Source: Undibacterium_A arcticum (GTDB taxonomy: Bacteria > Pseudomonadota > Gammaproteobacteria > Burkholderiales > Burkholderiaceae_D). Taken from it: DNA of 64,000 bases. The stretch lies in NCBI RefSeq assembly GCF_042660705.1, contig NZ_JBHSUQ010000001.1, one strand, 5' to 3'. Below, piece by piece: positions 1-8,763 of this stretch. Made by a program: the position numbers and the translations under genes. The notes beneath the pieces were generated by a model. It worked only from the letters and a program-made list of their open reading frames with translations. It was not told where the DNA came from and ran no database searches. The stretch's first letter is position 1; each line of letters starts with the position of its first letter.

Positions 1-118
1 GGCGCGCAATTCTGCCACCTTGACTTGGCTACGATCGGGAGTATCTCTATTTTCCCGATTATTTCTATGCGCAATTAACAACTGACCACAGGAGTATGCA
101 AACAGCTTGCGCCGTGAT

Positions 119-544
119 TCAATGCCGCAACAGGTTTAGCCACGCGATCAGCGGTATCGTCGCCGGCAATAGCGGCTCGACCGAAAGGTGGCCCTGCCAT
201 GCAAACGCCTGCCCTTCCAGACTCTGCGGCTCGCCCCGCCAGTCGCGGCTGATGTAGAAATGCAGGCGCACGTGGGCGTGCTCGTAGACATGCTCGACGC
301 CGCACCACGGCTCGGCCGACACGATCGTGATGCCCAGCTCCTCGACGAATTCGCGCTTGAGCGCATCGAATATGCTCTCACCGCGCTCCACTTTGCCGCC
401 GGGAAATTCCCAGTAGCCGGCGTACGGCTTACCGCTCGGGCGCTGGCCGAGCAGCACGTCGCCATTGGGCCGCATCAGGATGCCAACCGCGACGTCTATC
501 GGCGCCGCCGCATCGCTGGCTGTGGCGTGCATTAGCGCGCTCAT
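119..544 (-). CDS. Nudix (MutT-type) hydrolase
   Basis: This 141-residue protein carries a complete Nudix box at about residues 49-72, with the G-x5-E-x7-REFVEEL-G pattern visible as GGKVERGE...REFVEELGI. That box binds divalent metal and cleaves nucleoside diphosphate derivatives. The size and single-domain layout fit MutT-type 8-oxo-dGTP diphosphatases, but the exact substrate cannot be read from sequence. I chose the start at 544 because its ATG overlaps the ruvB stop as ATGA, which indicates translational coupling with ruvB. An in-frame upstream start would extend into ruvB. The placement next to Holliday-junction genes supports a role in DNA maintenance. Confidence 0.88.
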   Translation of the reverse strand: MSALMHATASDAAAPIDVAVGILMRPNGDVLLGQRPSGKPYAGYWEFPGGKVERGESIFDALKREFVEELGITIVSAEPWCGVEHVYEHAHVRLHFYISRDWRGEPQSLEGQAFAWQGHLSVEPLLPATIPLIAWLNLLRH

Positions 545-1614
545 GTGGTGCGCTCCAGCGGTGTATTCCACAACTCGCCGTTGGGACCGGTGCGTGGCGC
601 AGTCACGCCGAAGTGGCTGTAGGCGGCCGGGGTCGCGATGCGCCCGCGCGGCGTGCGCTGCAGATAGCCCTGCTGGATCAGATACGGCTCCAGCACGTCC
701 TCGATGGTGTCGCGCTCCTCGCCGATGGCCGCGGCCAGGTTGTCGATCCCGACCGGACCGCCGCTGAATTTGAACAACACCGCTTCCAGCAGCTTGCGGT
801 CCATCAGGTCGAATCCGACCGGATCGACGTCCAGCATCGCCAGCGCGGCGTCGGCGACTTTCTTGGTGATGTCGCCGTCGGCCTTGACCTCGGCATAGTC
901 GCGCACCCGCCGCAACAAACGGTTGGCGATGCGCGGCGTACCGCGGGAGCGTTTGGCGATCTCGTGCGCGCCGTCGGGATCCATTGGCGCCTTCAGCAAC
1001 GCGGCACTGCGCGTCACGATCCGGGTCAGCTCGGCGGCGTTGTAGAACTCGAGCCGCGCCACGATGCCGAAGCGGTCGCGCAGCGGATTGGTCAGCATGC
1101 CGGCACGGGTGGTGGCGCCAACCAGGGTGAACGGCTGCAGATCGAGCTTGACCGAGCGCGCCGCCGGCCCTTCGCCGATCATGATGTCAATCTGATAGTC
1201 TTCCAGCGCCGGATACAGGATTTCCTCGACCACCGGCGACAGCCGGTGAATCTCGTCGATGAACAGCACGTCGTTGGCTTCCAGGTTGGTCAGGATCGCG
1301 GCCAGATCGCCCGGCCGCTCCAGCACCGGACCGGAGGTCTGGCGCAGGTTGACACCCATCTCGCGTGCAATGATATGCGCCAGCGTGGTCTTGCCGAGGC
1401 CCGGCGGTCCGAACAGCAACGTGTGATCCAGCGCCTCCTTGCGATTGCGGGCGGCGGCGATGAAGATGGCGAGCTGGTCGCGGATCTTTTCCTGGCCGAC
1501 GTATTCGTCCAGCTGCTTGGGCCGCAGCGCGCGCTCGATCGCCTCCTCGTTGGGCGAGGCTGGCGTCGCGGCGATGATGCGCTGTTCGGTGAAATTGTCG
1601 GTCTGGATGCTCAT
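541..1614 (-). CDS. ruvB: Holliday junction branch migration ATPase RuvB
   Basis: RuvB is the hexameric AAA+ motor that drives branch migration of Holliday junctions together with RuvA. The 357-residue length is normal for the family. A Walker A motif (GPPGLGKTT) lies at about residues 69-77 and Walker B (LFIDEIH) at about 117-123. The C-terminal winged-helix part includes the conserved GGPVGIDNLA segment. The gene lies 39 nt downstream of ruvA on the same strand and its stop overlaps the start of the Nudix gene, so ruvA-ruvB-nudix is probably one transcript. Confidence 0.97.
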   Translation of the reverse strand: MSIQTDNFTEQRIIAATPASPNEEAIERALRPKQLDEYVGQEKIRDQLAIFIAAARNRKEALDHTLLFGPPGLGKTTLAHIIAREMGVNLRQTSGPVLERPGDLAAILTNLEANDVLFIDEIHRLSPVVEEILYPALEDYQIDIMIGEGPAARSVKLDLQPFTLVGATTRAGMLTNPLRDRFGIVARLEFYNAAELTRIVTRSAALLKAPMDPDGAHEIAKRSRGTPRIANRLLRRVRDYAEVKADGDITKKVADAALAMLDVDPVGFDLMDRKLLEAVLFKFSGGPVGIDNLAAAIGEERDTIEDVLEPYLIQQGYLQRTPRGRIATPAAYSHFGVTAPRTGPNGELWNTPLERTT

Positions 1615-1653
1615 TGCTGACTCTGCGAGAACTCGCTCAATAATTCATTCACA

Positions 1654-2232
1654 TTAGGGCTTGGACAAGGCCTTCAACGCCAGCTTGATGCCATCCGACA
1701 CGCTGCTGCCGGCCGCAACCTGCTTCATGGCCAACAGCGCCTCCTTGTCCGAATAGCCGAGCGCCAGCAGCGCGTTCAGGATATCGGAACTGGCCTCGTG
1801 CTGCGCCGCACCGGCCGCCGGTCCGAGGTCGGCGCCGAGCTTGCCCTTCAGTTCCAGCAACAGCCGTTCGGCGGTCTTCTTGCCGATACCGGGCACGCGG
1901 GTCAGCCGGCTCGCTTCCTGCAGCGTCACCGCCTGCGCCAGATCGGCCACCGACATGCCGGACAGGATCGATAGCGCGGTACGGGCGCCAACGCCGCTGA
2001 TCTTGATCAATTGCCGGAACACCCTGCGCTCTTCGGCGCTGCCAAAGCCGTATAGCAGATGTGCATCCTCGCGTACCGCCATGTGGGTCAGCAAGCTCAG
2101 CTTGTCGCCGATCGCCGGCAAATTGTAAAAGGTGCTCATCGGCACATCGACCTCGTAGCCGACGCCGTTGCAATCGACGATCAATTGCGGCGGATTTTTT
2201 TCGAGCAGGATACCGGAGAGACGACCGATCAT
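1654..2232 (-). CDS. ruvA: Holliday junction DNA-binding protein RuvA
   Basis: RuvA binds four-way junctions as a tetramer and loads RuvB. The start at 2232 gives the canonical MIGRLSG amino terminus and a 192-residue protein; the open frame extends about 29 codons further upstream, but those codons match nothing in the family. Helix-hairpin-helix segments are visible around GVGARTALSIL and VPGIGKKTAERLL, and the C-terminal RuvB-contact domain is present. The 240 nt between ruvC and this start (2233-2472) hold no recognisable gene or repeat. Confidence 0.96.
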   Translation of the reverse strand: MIGRLSGILLEKNPPQLIVDCNGVGYEVDVPMSTFYNLPAIGDKLSLLTHMAVREDAHLLYGFGSAEERRVFRQLIKISGVGARTALSILSGMSVADLAQAVTLQEASRLTRVPGIGKKTAERLLLELKGKLGADLGPAAGAAQHEASSDILNALLALGYSDKEALLAMKQVAAGSSVSDGIKLALKALSKP

Positions 2233-2472
2233 GAGTGGCAGACAATAAGGTGAGGGTGAGTGGACGGAACACGCGCAAAGCGACGATACAATGGACATAA
2301 TAGCGACAAAGCCGGGCACGGTATAGGCGGCAGATTGTTGTCATAGCTGACTCCTCACCAGTGGCGCGCAGCCAGTTGGATGAAAACCAATCCAGGGTGT
2401 GAGGCGGCCGCAATGCCAGCCTGGTCAGGGAATGGATGCAGTACGGTCACCGGCTGCGCGCCGGGAACCGCT

Positions 2473-3012
2473 TCAGACCAGCCGCCCGCCCTTGACCCGC
2501 AAGCCCTTGCGCGCCAGATCGGGCGCAATCGCCGCCAGCCGCGCGCGGCTGTCGCCGCCATGCGCATGGGCGATCGCGACCCCGAGCGCATCGGCGGCGT
2601 CGGCGCTCGGCATGCCGGGCAGCGAAAGCAGGCGCTGCACCATGTCCTGCACTTGCTCTTTCTTGGCCTTGCCGTTGCCGACCACGGCCTGTTTCACTTG
2701 CAGCGCGGTGTATTCGGCCACCTCCAAGTCGGCATCGACCAGTCCGCAAATCGCGGCGCCGCGCGCCTGACCGAGCAACAGCGTCGATTGCGGGTTGACG
2801 TTGACGAACACGATTTCAATTGCTGCGCAATCGGGTTGATAGGTGCGGATCACCTGCGCGACCCCATCCATGATCACTTTCAACCGTTCCGGCAAACTGG
2901 CATCGGGTGTCTTGATGGTGCCGGAGGCGATGTAGGCGATCTGCTGGCCCTGCTTGTCGATCACGCCGAAGCCGGTAGTGCGCAGGCCGGGGTCGATGCC
3001 GAGGATTCTCAT
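2473..3012 (-). CDS. ruvC: Holliday junction resolvase RuvC
   Basis: RuvC is the endonuclease that resolves Holliday junctions processed by RuvAB. The 179-residue protein begins MRILGIDPGLR, giving the catalytic Asp7. The second acidic residue is Glu66 in AAIEIVFVN, and the C-terminal acidic cluster lies in the ADAADALGVAIAHAH segment. Length and order match the family. It is the first gene of the ruvC-ruvA-ruvB series, but it is separated from ruvA by about 240 nt, so an extra promoter for ruvAB is possible. Confidence 0.96.
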   Translation of the reverse strand: MRILGIDPGLRTTGFGVIDKQGQQIAYIASGTIKTPDASLPERLKVIMDGVAQVIRTYQPDCAAIEIVFVNVNPQSTLLLGQARGAAICGLVDADLEVAEYTALQVKQAVVGNGKAKKEQVQDMVQRLLSLPGMPSADAADALGVAIAHAHGGDSRARLAAIAPDLARKGLRVKGGRLV

Positions 3013-3040
3013 GGGTGTGCAAGGTGATTCAAATTTTGGG

Positions 3041-3070
3041 CGTCACCCCAGCGAAAGCTGGGGTCCAGTG
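3041..3070. repeat. REP palindrome copy r1 (variant)
   Basis: This is a variant of the palindromic repeat described at 3369-3398, with CCCCAGC...GCTGGGG arms instead of CCCAGCG...CGCTGGG. The paired differences preserve the hairpin. It lies between ruvC and the GIY-YIG gene. Confidence 0.75.
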
Positions 3071-3073
3071 GCG

Positions 3074-3358
3074 TTACACGATGTCGGGATACAGGTCGTT
3101 CCAGTACGGATTCGCGAGTTCGATCAATTCGGTTTTCCAGGCGCGCTTCCACGCCTTTAACTGTTTCTCGCGTGCTATCGCGTTGATGATGTCCTCGAAT
3201 ACTTCGAAATGCACCAGCGTCTTGATATTGTGTTGTCTGGTGAAGCCGGCGACGAATCCCTGTTTGTGTTCATGAACGCGTCGTATCAGATCGTTAGTGA
3301 CGCCGATGTAGAGCGTGCCGTTGCGCTGGCTCGCCATGAAATACGTGTAGTACGCCAT
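3074..3358 (-). CDS. GIY-YIG family nuclease-like protein
   Basis: This 94-residue protein is a stand-alone GIY-YIG domain of the UhpE/YhbQ-like size class. The core motif appears as YTYFMAS...LYIGVTNDL, followed by the conserved Arg (IRRVHEH) and Lys/Glu positions in AREKQLKAWKR. Proteins of this kind are widespread, often multi-copy, and of uncertain biological role. The gene is bracketed by REP palindromes at 3041-3070 on one side and 3369-3398 and 3527-3555 on the other, which is a common setting for these genes. Confidence 0.85.
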   Translation of the reverse strand: MAYYTYFMASQRNGTLYIGVTNDLIRRVHEHKQGFVAGFTRQHNIKTLVHFEVFEDIINAIAREKQLKAWKRAWKTELIELANPYWNDLYPDIV

Positions 3359-3368
3359 TTACGTACGC

Positions 3369-3398
3369 CACTGGGTCCCAGCGTTCACTGGGACGACG
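3369..3398. repeat. REP palindrome copy r2 (CACTGGGTCCC family)
   Basis: This is an intergenic palindrome with the core CACTGGGTCCCAGCG / CGCTGGGAC and a two-base tip. Further copies occur at 3527-3555, 13349-13378, 23719-23748, 23862-23890 and 46206-46234, with a half copy at 31881-31896. Two more, at 12831-12937 and 46321-46427, are interrupted by an inserted element. With 3527-3555 it forms an inverted pair. Confidence 0.85.
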
Positions 3399-3526
3399 GT
3401 TGTTGGGCAATTCTCCCATTGGACGGTGCAGTCGTTTTGCGTCCAATGAAGCAATCGGTTCGTGCCCGAGGTGAGCATCCAAGCCAAAAATCGCTGAACC
3501 ACGCTCAACCTCTCACCTTCAAAACT

Positions 3527-3555
3527 GTCGTCCCAGCGAACGCTGGGACCCAGTG
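3527..3555. repeat. REP palindrome copy r3, inverted partner of r2
   Basis: This is the same palindrome in opposite orientation to the copy at 3369-3398, about 130 nt away. The arrangement resembles the inverted REP pairs (BIME/REPIN) of other proteobacteria. The 268-nt gap between the GIY-YIG gene and purH holds nothing else I recognise. Confidence 0.85.
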
Positions 3556-3626
3556 TCGTTAATCGGAGTAGTCAGGTCCAAATGCGACATCTCCGTTTAA
3601 AGGGAATGTCAGCGCTCTAACGCGCA

Positions 3627-5192
3627 TCAATGCCGGAAATGCCGGGTTCCCGTATACAACATCACCACACCGCGCTCATCGGCCGCATCGATCACTTCCT
3701 GATCGCGCATCGAGCCGCCCGGATGGATCACGCAGGTTGCGCCGGCATCGACCACGACGTCCAGGCCATCGCGGAACGGGAAGAAGGCGTCCGACGCGAC
3801 CGCCGAACCTGCCAGGCTGAGGCCGGCGTTCTGCGCCTTGATCGACGCGATGCGGGCCGAGTCGATGCGGCTCATCTGGCCGGCGCCGACACCGAGCGTC
3901 ATGCCGTTGCCGCAGAAGACGATCGCGTTCGACTTCACGAACTTGGCGACGCGCCAGGCGAACATCAGGTCCTGCAATTGCTGCTGGGTCGGCTGCTTCT
4001 TGCTCACCACTTTCAACTCATCCAGGCCGACGTTCTTGGCGTCCGGCGCCTGTACCAGCAGGCCGCCGCCGACGCGCTTCAGGTCGTACTTGTTGATCTC
4101 GGCGCCGAGCGGGATTTCGAGCAGGCGCACGTTCTGCTTGGCGGCGAATACCTGTTTCGCTTCGGCGCTGAACGACGGCGCGATCAGCACTTCGACGAAT
4201 TGCTTGGCGACTGCGGCGGCCGCCTTGCCGTCGCATTCGCGGTTGAAGGCGATGATGCCGCCGAAGGCCGAGGTCGGGTCAGTCTGCAGCGCCTTGCTGT
4301 ATGCCTCCAGCGCATCGACGCCGAGCGCGACGCCGCACGGATTGGCGTGCTTGACGATGACGCAGGCTGACTCATTGAAGGTCTTCACGCATTCCCACGC
4401 GGCATCGGCGTCGGCGATGTTGTTGTACGACAGTTCCTTGCCTTGCAGCTGGCGGTAGTTGGCCAGCGCGCCGGCGACCGGATTGAGCTCGCGGTAGAAC
4501 GCCGCCGACTGGTGCGGGTTTTCGCCGTAGCGCATTTCCTGCACCTTGTCGAAATGCAGGTTCAGCGTCTGCGGATACGGGCTGCGCGTGGCGTGCGCCT
4601 TGTCGGCGCCGAGGCTGGTCAGATAATTCGTGATCGCGCCATCGTACTGCGCGGTGTGCGCGAACACCTTCTTGGCCAGCGTAAACTTGGTGTCGTAGGA
4701 CACGTCGCCGTTGCCGGACTTCATTTCATCGAGCACCAGCGGGTAGTCAGCCGGATCGCAGATCACCACCACGTCCTTGTGGTTCTTGGCCGCCGAACGC
4801 AGCATGGCCGGGCCGCCGATGTCGATGTTCTCGATCGCGTCTTCCAGCGCGCACTGGTCCTTGGCGACGGTTTGCTGGAACGGGTACAGATTGACCACCA
4901 CCATGTCGATGGTCGGGATATCGTGCTGGGCCAACGCGGCGACGTGCTCGGGAAAATCGCGGCGCGCCAGGATGCCGCCGTGCACCTTCGGATGCAGGGT
5001 CTTGACGCGGCCATCCAGCATTTCGGGAAAGCCGGTGTAATCGGCCACCTCGGTCACCGCGACACCATTGTCGGCCAGCAGTTTTGCGGTGCCGCCGGTG
5101 GACAGGAGTTTGACCCCTTGCGCCGCCAGCGCGCGTGCGAAGTCGAGGACGCCGGTCTTGTCGGATACGGAGATGAGGGCTTGTTTGATCAT
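3627..5192 (-). CDS. purH: Bifunctional AICAR formyltransferase / IMP cyclohydrolase PurH
   Basis: PurH performs the last two steps of de novo purine synthesis, formylating AICAR and then closing the ring to IMP. The 521-residue length is typical. The N-terminal MGS-like IMP cyclohydrolase domain begins MIKQALISVSDKTG and has the STGGTAKLL phosphate loop. The AICAR transformylase half includes the KHANPCG motif. The gene follows dusB and fis on the same strand, a common betaproteobacterial neighbourhood. Confidence 0.97.
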   Translation of the reverse strand: MIKQALISVSDKTGVLDFARALAAQGVKLLSTGGTAKLLADNGVAVTEVADYTGFPEMLDGRVKTLHPKVHGGILARRDFPEHVAALAQHDIPTIDMVVVNLYPFQQTVAKDQCALEDAIENIDIGGPAMLRSAAKNHKDVVVICDPADYPLVLDEMKSGNGDVSYDTKFTLAKKVFAHTAQYDGAITNYLTSLGADKAHATRSPYPQTLNLHFDKVQEMRYGENPHQSAAFYRELNPVAGALANYRQLQGKELSYNNIADADAAWECVKTFNESACVIVKHANPCGVALGVDALEAYSKALQTDPTSAFGGIIAFNRECDGKAAAAVAKQFVEVLIAPSFSAEAKQVFAAKQNVRLLEIPLGAEINKYDLKRVGGGLLVQAPDAKNVGLDELKVVSKKQPTQQQLQDLMFAWRVAKFVKSNAIVFCGNGMTLGVGAGQMSRIDSARIASIKAQNAGLSLAGSAVASDAFFPFRDGLDVVVDAGATCVIHPGGSMRDQEVIDAADERGVVMLYTGTRHFRH

Positions 5193-5282
5193 TGTCGTGT
5201 CGTATTGAGGTATCTGGAATAGTGCTGGAATCCGGAGGATCGCAGGATACGGTGGGTGCCGGGCAGATGCAGCCGGAGACGC

Positions 5283-5514
5283 TTACAGCAGCCCGTGCTG
5301 CTGCAACTTCTTGCGCAGGGTATTGCGGTTGATGCCGAGCATCTCTGCCGCATGCGACTGGTTACCTTCGGCGCGCGCCATCACCGCTTGCAGCATCGGT
5401 TTCGACGGTCAGCACCACCATATCGTAGATATTCGATGGCTGTTGTTCGCCCAGGTCACTGAAAAATTCTTCAAGACTGCGTTGCACAACTTCCTGGATG
5501 TTTTCTTTACTCAT
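5283..5514 (-). pseudogene. fis: Fis nucleoid protein gene, frame disrupted
   Basis: Reading from ATG at 5514, the frame encodes a typical betaproteobacterial Fis amino terminus (MSKENIQEVVQRSLEEFFSD and onward through NIYDMVVLTVE). At about 5400-5402 the frame is lost. In the next frame the DNA encodes the canonical C-terminal helix-turn-helix: MLQAVMARAEGNQS, then AAEMLGINRNTLRKKL and a QQHGLL end with TAA at 5283. The total length of 232 nt is two short of the 234 expected for a 77-residue Fis. The break lies at an AAA run where VEKPML would need five A residues, so a two-base loss there explains it. Fis is a nucleoid-associated regulator of rRNA and recombination and is normally co-transcribed with dusB, as here. 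The disruption may be an assembly error. Confidence 0.85.
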
Positions 5515-5613
5515 GCTTTGCTGCTCATTTTTATTTGTTTTTTGGATGTTATTTTTGAAATCATTATTACTTCGGTAAATCGTTTCATTGCAACAGCATC
5601 ACAGCGCACTAAA

Positions 5614-6630
5614 TCAGGCGGCAATGCGTTGTTCCGCCAGGCCGTATTGTAACCGCTGACCATAGGCCGATTGCGATTCAAAGAACTGGTCGACCGCGGC
5701 CAACTGCGCGTCGCAGTCCTCCAGCAAATTCATGCGCTGGCGGAAGGCCTCACCGCCGAGCAGGTCGCGCACATACCAGCCGATGTGCTTGCGGGCGGTG
5801 CGCACGCCGAGGTATTCGCCATAAAATGCGTAGTGGGCGCGCAGGTGCTCATCCATCAGTGCGCGCACCTCGGCCACCAGCGGCGCCGGCAGGTGGTGGC
5901 CGGTACGCAGATAGTGCGCGATCTCGCGGCAGATCCACGGCCGGCCCTGCGCGGCGCGGCCGATCATCACCGCATCGGCACCGGTCGCCTGCAACACCAG
6001 TTTCGCCTTCTCGGGCGTCGTGATATCGCCGTTCGCGACCACCGGCAGCTTCACCGCCGCCTTGACTTGCGCGATGGTGTCGTATTCGGCGTCGCCGCTA
6101 TAACCGTCGGCGCGGGTGCGACCGTGCACGGTCAGCATCGCGATGCCGGCGGCCTCGGCGATGCGCGCGATGGTCAGCGCATTCTTGTTGACGCGATCCC
6201 AGCCGGTGCGAAACTTCAGCGTGACCGGCACATCGACCGCAGCGACCACCGCATCGAGGATCCGGCCCACCAGTTGCTCGTCCTGCAACAGCGCCGAGCC
6301 GCACCAGCTGTTGCACACCTTCTTGACCGGGCAACCCATATTGATGTCGATGATCTGGGCGCCGTGGTCGACGTTGTATTTGGCGCATTCGGCCAGCATG
6401 GCCGGATCGGCGCCGGCAATTTGCACCGCTTTCGGCTCCATCTCGCCATCGTGATTGGTGCGACGCGAGGTTTTTTCGCTGTGCCACAGGCGCGGATTGG
6501 ACGCCGCCATCTCGGACACCGCGTAGCCGGCGCCTAGCTGCTTGCACAGCTGACGGAACGGCCGGTCGGTGACGCCGGCCATCGGCGCCACGAACACGTT
6601 ATTGCGCAGCAGATAGGGGCCGAGTTGCAC
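5614..6630 (-). CDS. dusB: tRNA-dihydrouridine synthase DusB
   Basis: This flavoenzyme reduces specific uridines to dihydrouridine in tRNA. The 338-residue protein has the FMN-barrel start (LLRNNVFVAPMAGVTDRPFR), the conserved DINMGCPVKKVCN segment with the catalytic Cys preceding Asn, the HGRTR motif and the GADAVMIGRAAQGRPW phosphate-binding loop. It lies about 100 nt upstream of fis on the same strand, the classical dusB-fis operon arrangement. Confidence 0.96.
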   Translation of the reverse strand: MQLGPYLLRNNVFVAPMAGVTDRPFRQLCKQLGAGYAVSEMAASNPRLWHSEKTSRRTNHDGEMEPKAVQIAGADPAMLAECAKYNVDHGAQIIDINMGCPVKKVCNSWCGSALLQDEQLVGRILDAVVAAVDVPVTLKFRTGWDRVNKNALTIARIAEAAGIAMLTVHGRTRADGYSGDAEYDTIAQVKAAVKLPVVANGDITTPEKAKLVLQATGADAVMIGRAAQGRPWICREIAHYLRTGHHLPAPLVAEVRALMDEHLRAHYAFYGEYLGVRTARKHIGWYVRDLLGGEAFRQRMNLLEDCDAQLAAVDQFFESQSAYGQRLQYGLAEQRIAA

Positions 6631-6778
6631 GATGATAAGAGGGAAAGAGGGAATGCGACGGGGAAGACGCTATTTTAACCGAGCTTGCGGTCGATCTCTG
6701 TTCCCGTCGCGACATTTTCGCTCAACAAACAAGCAATAATGTTACCGCACGGATACATTTAACTCTTTTGCACCGACA

Positions 6779-6852
6779 ACATACTGGGCACAGTATTTTT
6801 AAAGCCGCAATAAATCTGCGCGACTAGGGCCAATTTAGCCTGATACTCCCGC
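6779..6852 (+). repeat. ATACTG/ATACTCC element, copy B
   Basis: This is one copy of a roughly 75-nt dispersed element. Reading on the plus strand it starts with the interrupted palindrome ATACTG-GGCA-CAGTAT followed by a T run. A GCCGCAATAAATC segment follows, and it ends with GATACTCCCGCAAAAA. Other copies are at 22616-22690, 23556-23630, 46089-46164, 57194-57259 (degenerate) and one split by the IS30 element. This copy occupies most of the 261-nt gap between dusB and the histidine phosphatase gene. Confidence 0.8.
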
Positions 6853-6891
6853 AAAAATGGTGAGTATTCGGCAGAAATCGCTTCCTGGCGG

Positions 6892-7554
6892 CTAGGGCAC
6901 GCGCTGATCGACCTCGTCCAGCGCCGCCTGATCCAGATGCGCGACATCGCCCCAGCCGGTCAGCGTCAGCGCGCCGTTGCGGATACTGAGCCGGTTGATG
7001 CTGGCGTTGAGCACCGGAAAATTACGCGGTGTCGACAGCGGCATCTGTTGCGCCGCGCGATACGCGCATTCGAGCACGCCGCCGTGCGCGACCAGCGCAA
7101 TTTTCTGGCCGGCATGCCGCTCGGCCCAATGCCGGATCGCGGCCACGGTACGAGTATAGAACTGGCGAAAACTTTCGCCGACCCGGGCGCCGGGCGGCAC
7201 CGGCGCATCGACGTCGCGCGCCTGCCAGGCCGCATATTCGGCCGGATAACGCCGGCCGATCTCATGGTAATTCAAGCCCTCGAACGCGCCATAGCAGCGC
7301 TCGCGCAGCGCCGCGTCGGTCTGTACCGGCAGGCTGCGATGGCGCGCCACCGCCTGGGCGGTCTGCAGCGCGCGCCGCAGGTCGCTGGCGACGATCGCGT
7401 CGAGCGCCTCGCCACGCAAGGCATGTCCGAGTGCGGCGGCCTGCCGTTCGCCTGCGGCATTGAGCGGGATATCGATATGGCCCTGCAGCCGGCGCGCGGC
7501 ATTCCAGGCGGTTTCGCCGTGGCGGATCAGCAGGATTTCAGTGGTTGTGGTCAA
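6892..7554 (-). CDS. Histidine phosphatase family protein
   Basis: This is a 220-residue member of the phosphoglycerate-mutase-like histidine phosphatase superfamily. The catalytic RHGET motif lies near residues 11-15 (LLIRHGETAWN), with a second-half LVAHGGVLE motif supplying the other active-site His. Conserved SDLRRALQTA and Glu in LRERCYGAFEG are present. Members range from GpmB-like mutases to phosphatases such as alpha-ribazole phosphatase (CobC), and no cobalamin genes are nearby, so substrate is left open. Confidence 0.9.
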   Translation of the reverse strand: MTTTTEILLIRHGETAWNAARRLQGHIDIPLNAAGERQAAALGHALRGEALDAIVASDLRRALQTAQAVARHRSLPVQTDAALRERCYGAFEGLNYHEIGRRYPAEYAAWQARDVDAPVPPGARVGESFRQFYTRTVAAIRHWAERHAGQKIALVAHGGVLECAYRAAQQMPLSTPRNFPVLNASINRLSIRNGALTLTGWGDVAHLDQAALDEVDQRVP

Positions 7555-7591
7555 GCAGTTCTCATTGGGTTCGGCCCGGGGCCTGGTTCAG

Positions 7592-8218
7592 TCACGGATG
7601 CAGTGTCGGATTCAAGGTATAGCTGCCGACGATGCTGGCCTGATCGACGATATGGCCGCGCATCGCGTCGCGCACCGCCCGCCCGTCGAAGCGCCCGGTC
7701 AGCGGCAGCCGTGCGATGTCGAGCGCGTACAGCGTAAATACATAGCGGTGCAAAATCGCATCGTTCCAGGGCGGGCACGGGCCGTCGTAGCCGTAATAGT
7801 CGCCCGCCATCTGCGGATCGGAGGCGAACCAGCCGGTATAGTCATTGATCCCCTGGCGCGCACTACCGACTGCCGCGTCCCGCTTGCCGCGCGCCGTGAT
7901 GCCGTCGGAAAATTCGCCCTCGGCTATCTCCTGCCGGGTCGGCGCCAGGTCGATCAGGGACCAGTGGAAGAAATCGACGCGCGGCAAATCCGCCGGCACA
8001 GTCTTGCCGTCCTGATTCACATCGTCGCCGCGCGACGGCACATCGGGGTCGTGACAAATCAGCGCCAGCGATTGGCAGCCGGGCGGCACTTCTTGCCAGG
8101 CCAGATGCGGATTTTTGTTGGCCGCCAGCCGTACGTGGGTAGTCGGATCGATGACGCAGAATGCATTGTTGCCGTTGATCATGCCGCCATCGACAAAGGA
8201 ATCGCTCCACAATTTCAT
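7592..8218 (-). CDS. YbhB/YbcL family (PEBP-like) protein
   Basis: This 208-residue protein belongs to the phosphatidylethanolamine-binding protein / Raf-kinase-inhibitor-like family. The family hallmarks are DPDVPS near residue 58, a FFHW segment and GYDGPCPPWND near residue 145. No signal peptide is evident, so it is probably cytoplasmic. Bacterial members are widespread but their function is poorly defined. It lies 37 nt upstream of the histidine phosphatase gene on the same strand. Confidence 0.9.
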   Translation of the reverse strand: MKLWSDSFVDGGMINGNNAFCVIDPTTHVRLAANKNPHLAWQEVPPGCQSLALICHDPDVPSRGDDVNQDGKTVPADLPRVDFFHWSLIDLAPTRQEIAEGEFSDGITARGKRDAAVGSARQGINDYTGWFASDPQMAGDYYGYDGPCPPWNDAILHRYVFTLYALDIARLPLTGRFDGRAVRDAMRGHIVDQASIVGSYTLNPTLHP

Positions 8219-8303
8219 CGTGCCCTCCCCGTTTTGAAATATCCCGCCATTGTGCAGGCCGACGCCGCTTTTGCCGTGCGCTAACGCAAACTATTGCGCC
8301 AAC

Positions 8304-8753
8304 TCAGCCGGCCGGCTTGACCTGCAGCCAGAACGTCACCGGGCCATCGTTGGTCAGCGACACCTTCATGTCGGCGCCGAAACGGCCGGTGTCGACCCGA
8401 GGATGCAGGCTGCGGGCGCGCTCGGTGAAATAGTCGAATAGCCTGCGCCCGAGCTCCGGCGCGGCCGCCGGTGTAAACGACGGCCGGGTGCCGGATTTAG
8501 TGTCGGCCGCCAGCGTGAACTGCGGCACCAGCAGCAAACCGCCGGCGACATCGCTGACGCTGCGGTTCATCTTGCCATCATCGTCGGAAAACACGCGGTA
8601 GGCCAGCAGCTTGGACAGCAGTGCGTCGGCCTGCGCCTCGCCATCGCCGCGTTCGGCGCACAGCAATACCAGCAGCCCGCCGTCGATCGCGCCGACCGTG
8701 GCGCCATCGACCACCACGCTGGCATGGCTGACCCGCTGCAAGAGTGCGATCAA
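8304..8753 (-). CDS. dtd: D-aminoacyl-tRNA deacylase Dtd
   Basis: Dtd hydrolyses D-amino acids mischarged on tRNA. The protein aligns from IALLQRVSHASV, the canonical amino terminus, so I use the TTG at 8753 as start (149 residues). A longer reading from another TTG at 8786 would run into tyrS. The two active-site motifs are visible as PQFTL (a variant of SQFTL) and NDGPVTF. It follows tyrS by 10 nt on the same strand, a functionally sensible pair because tyrosyl-tRNA synthetase can mischarge D-tyrosine. Confidence 0.92.
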   Translation of the reverse strand: MIALLQRVSHASVVVDGATVGAIDGGLLVLLCAERGDGEAQADALLSKLLAYRVFSDDDGKMNRSVSDVAGGLLLVPQFTLAADTKSGTRPSFTPAAAPELGRRLFDYFTERARSLHPRVDTGRFGADMKVSLTNDGPVTFWLQVKPAG

Positions 8754-8763
8754 GGCAGCGCGA

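Noticed and set aside
32..100. GGAGTAT motifs at the left edge as another copy of the 75-nt element
   Set aside because: Two GGAGTAT sequences are present, but the ATACTG palindrome and the central block are missing, so the resemblance is too weak to count.
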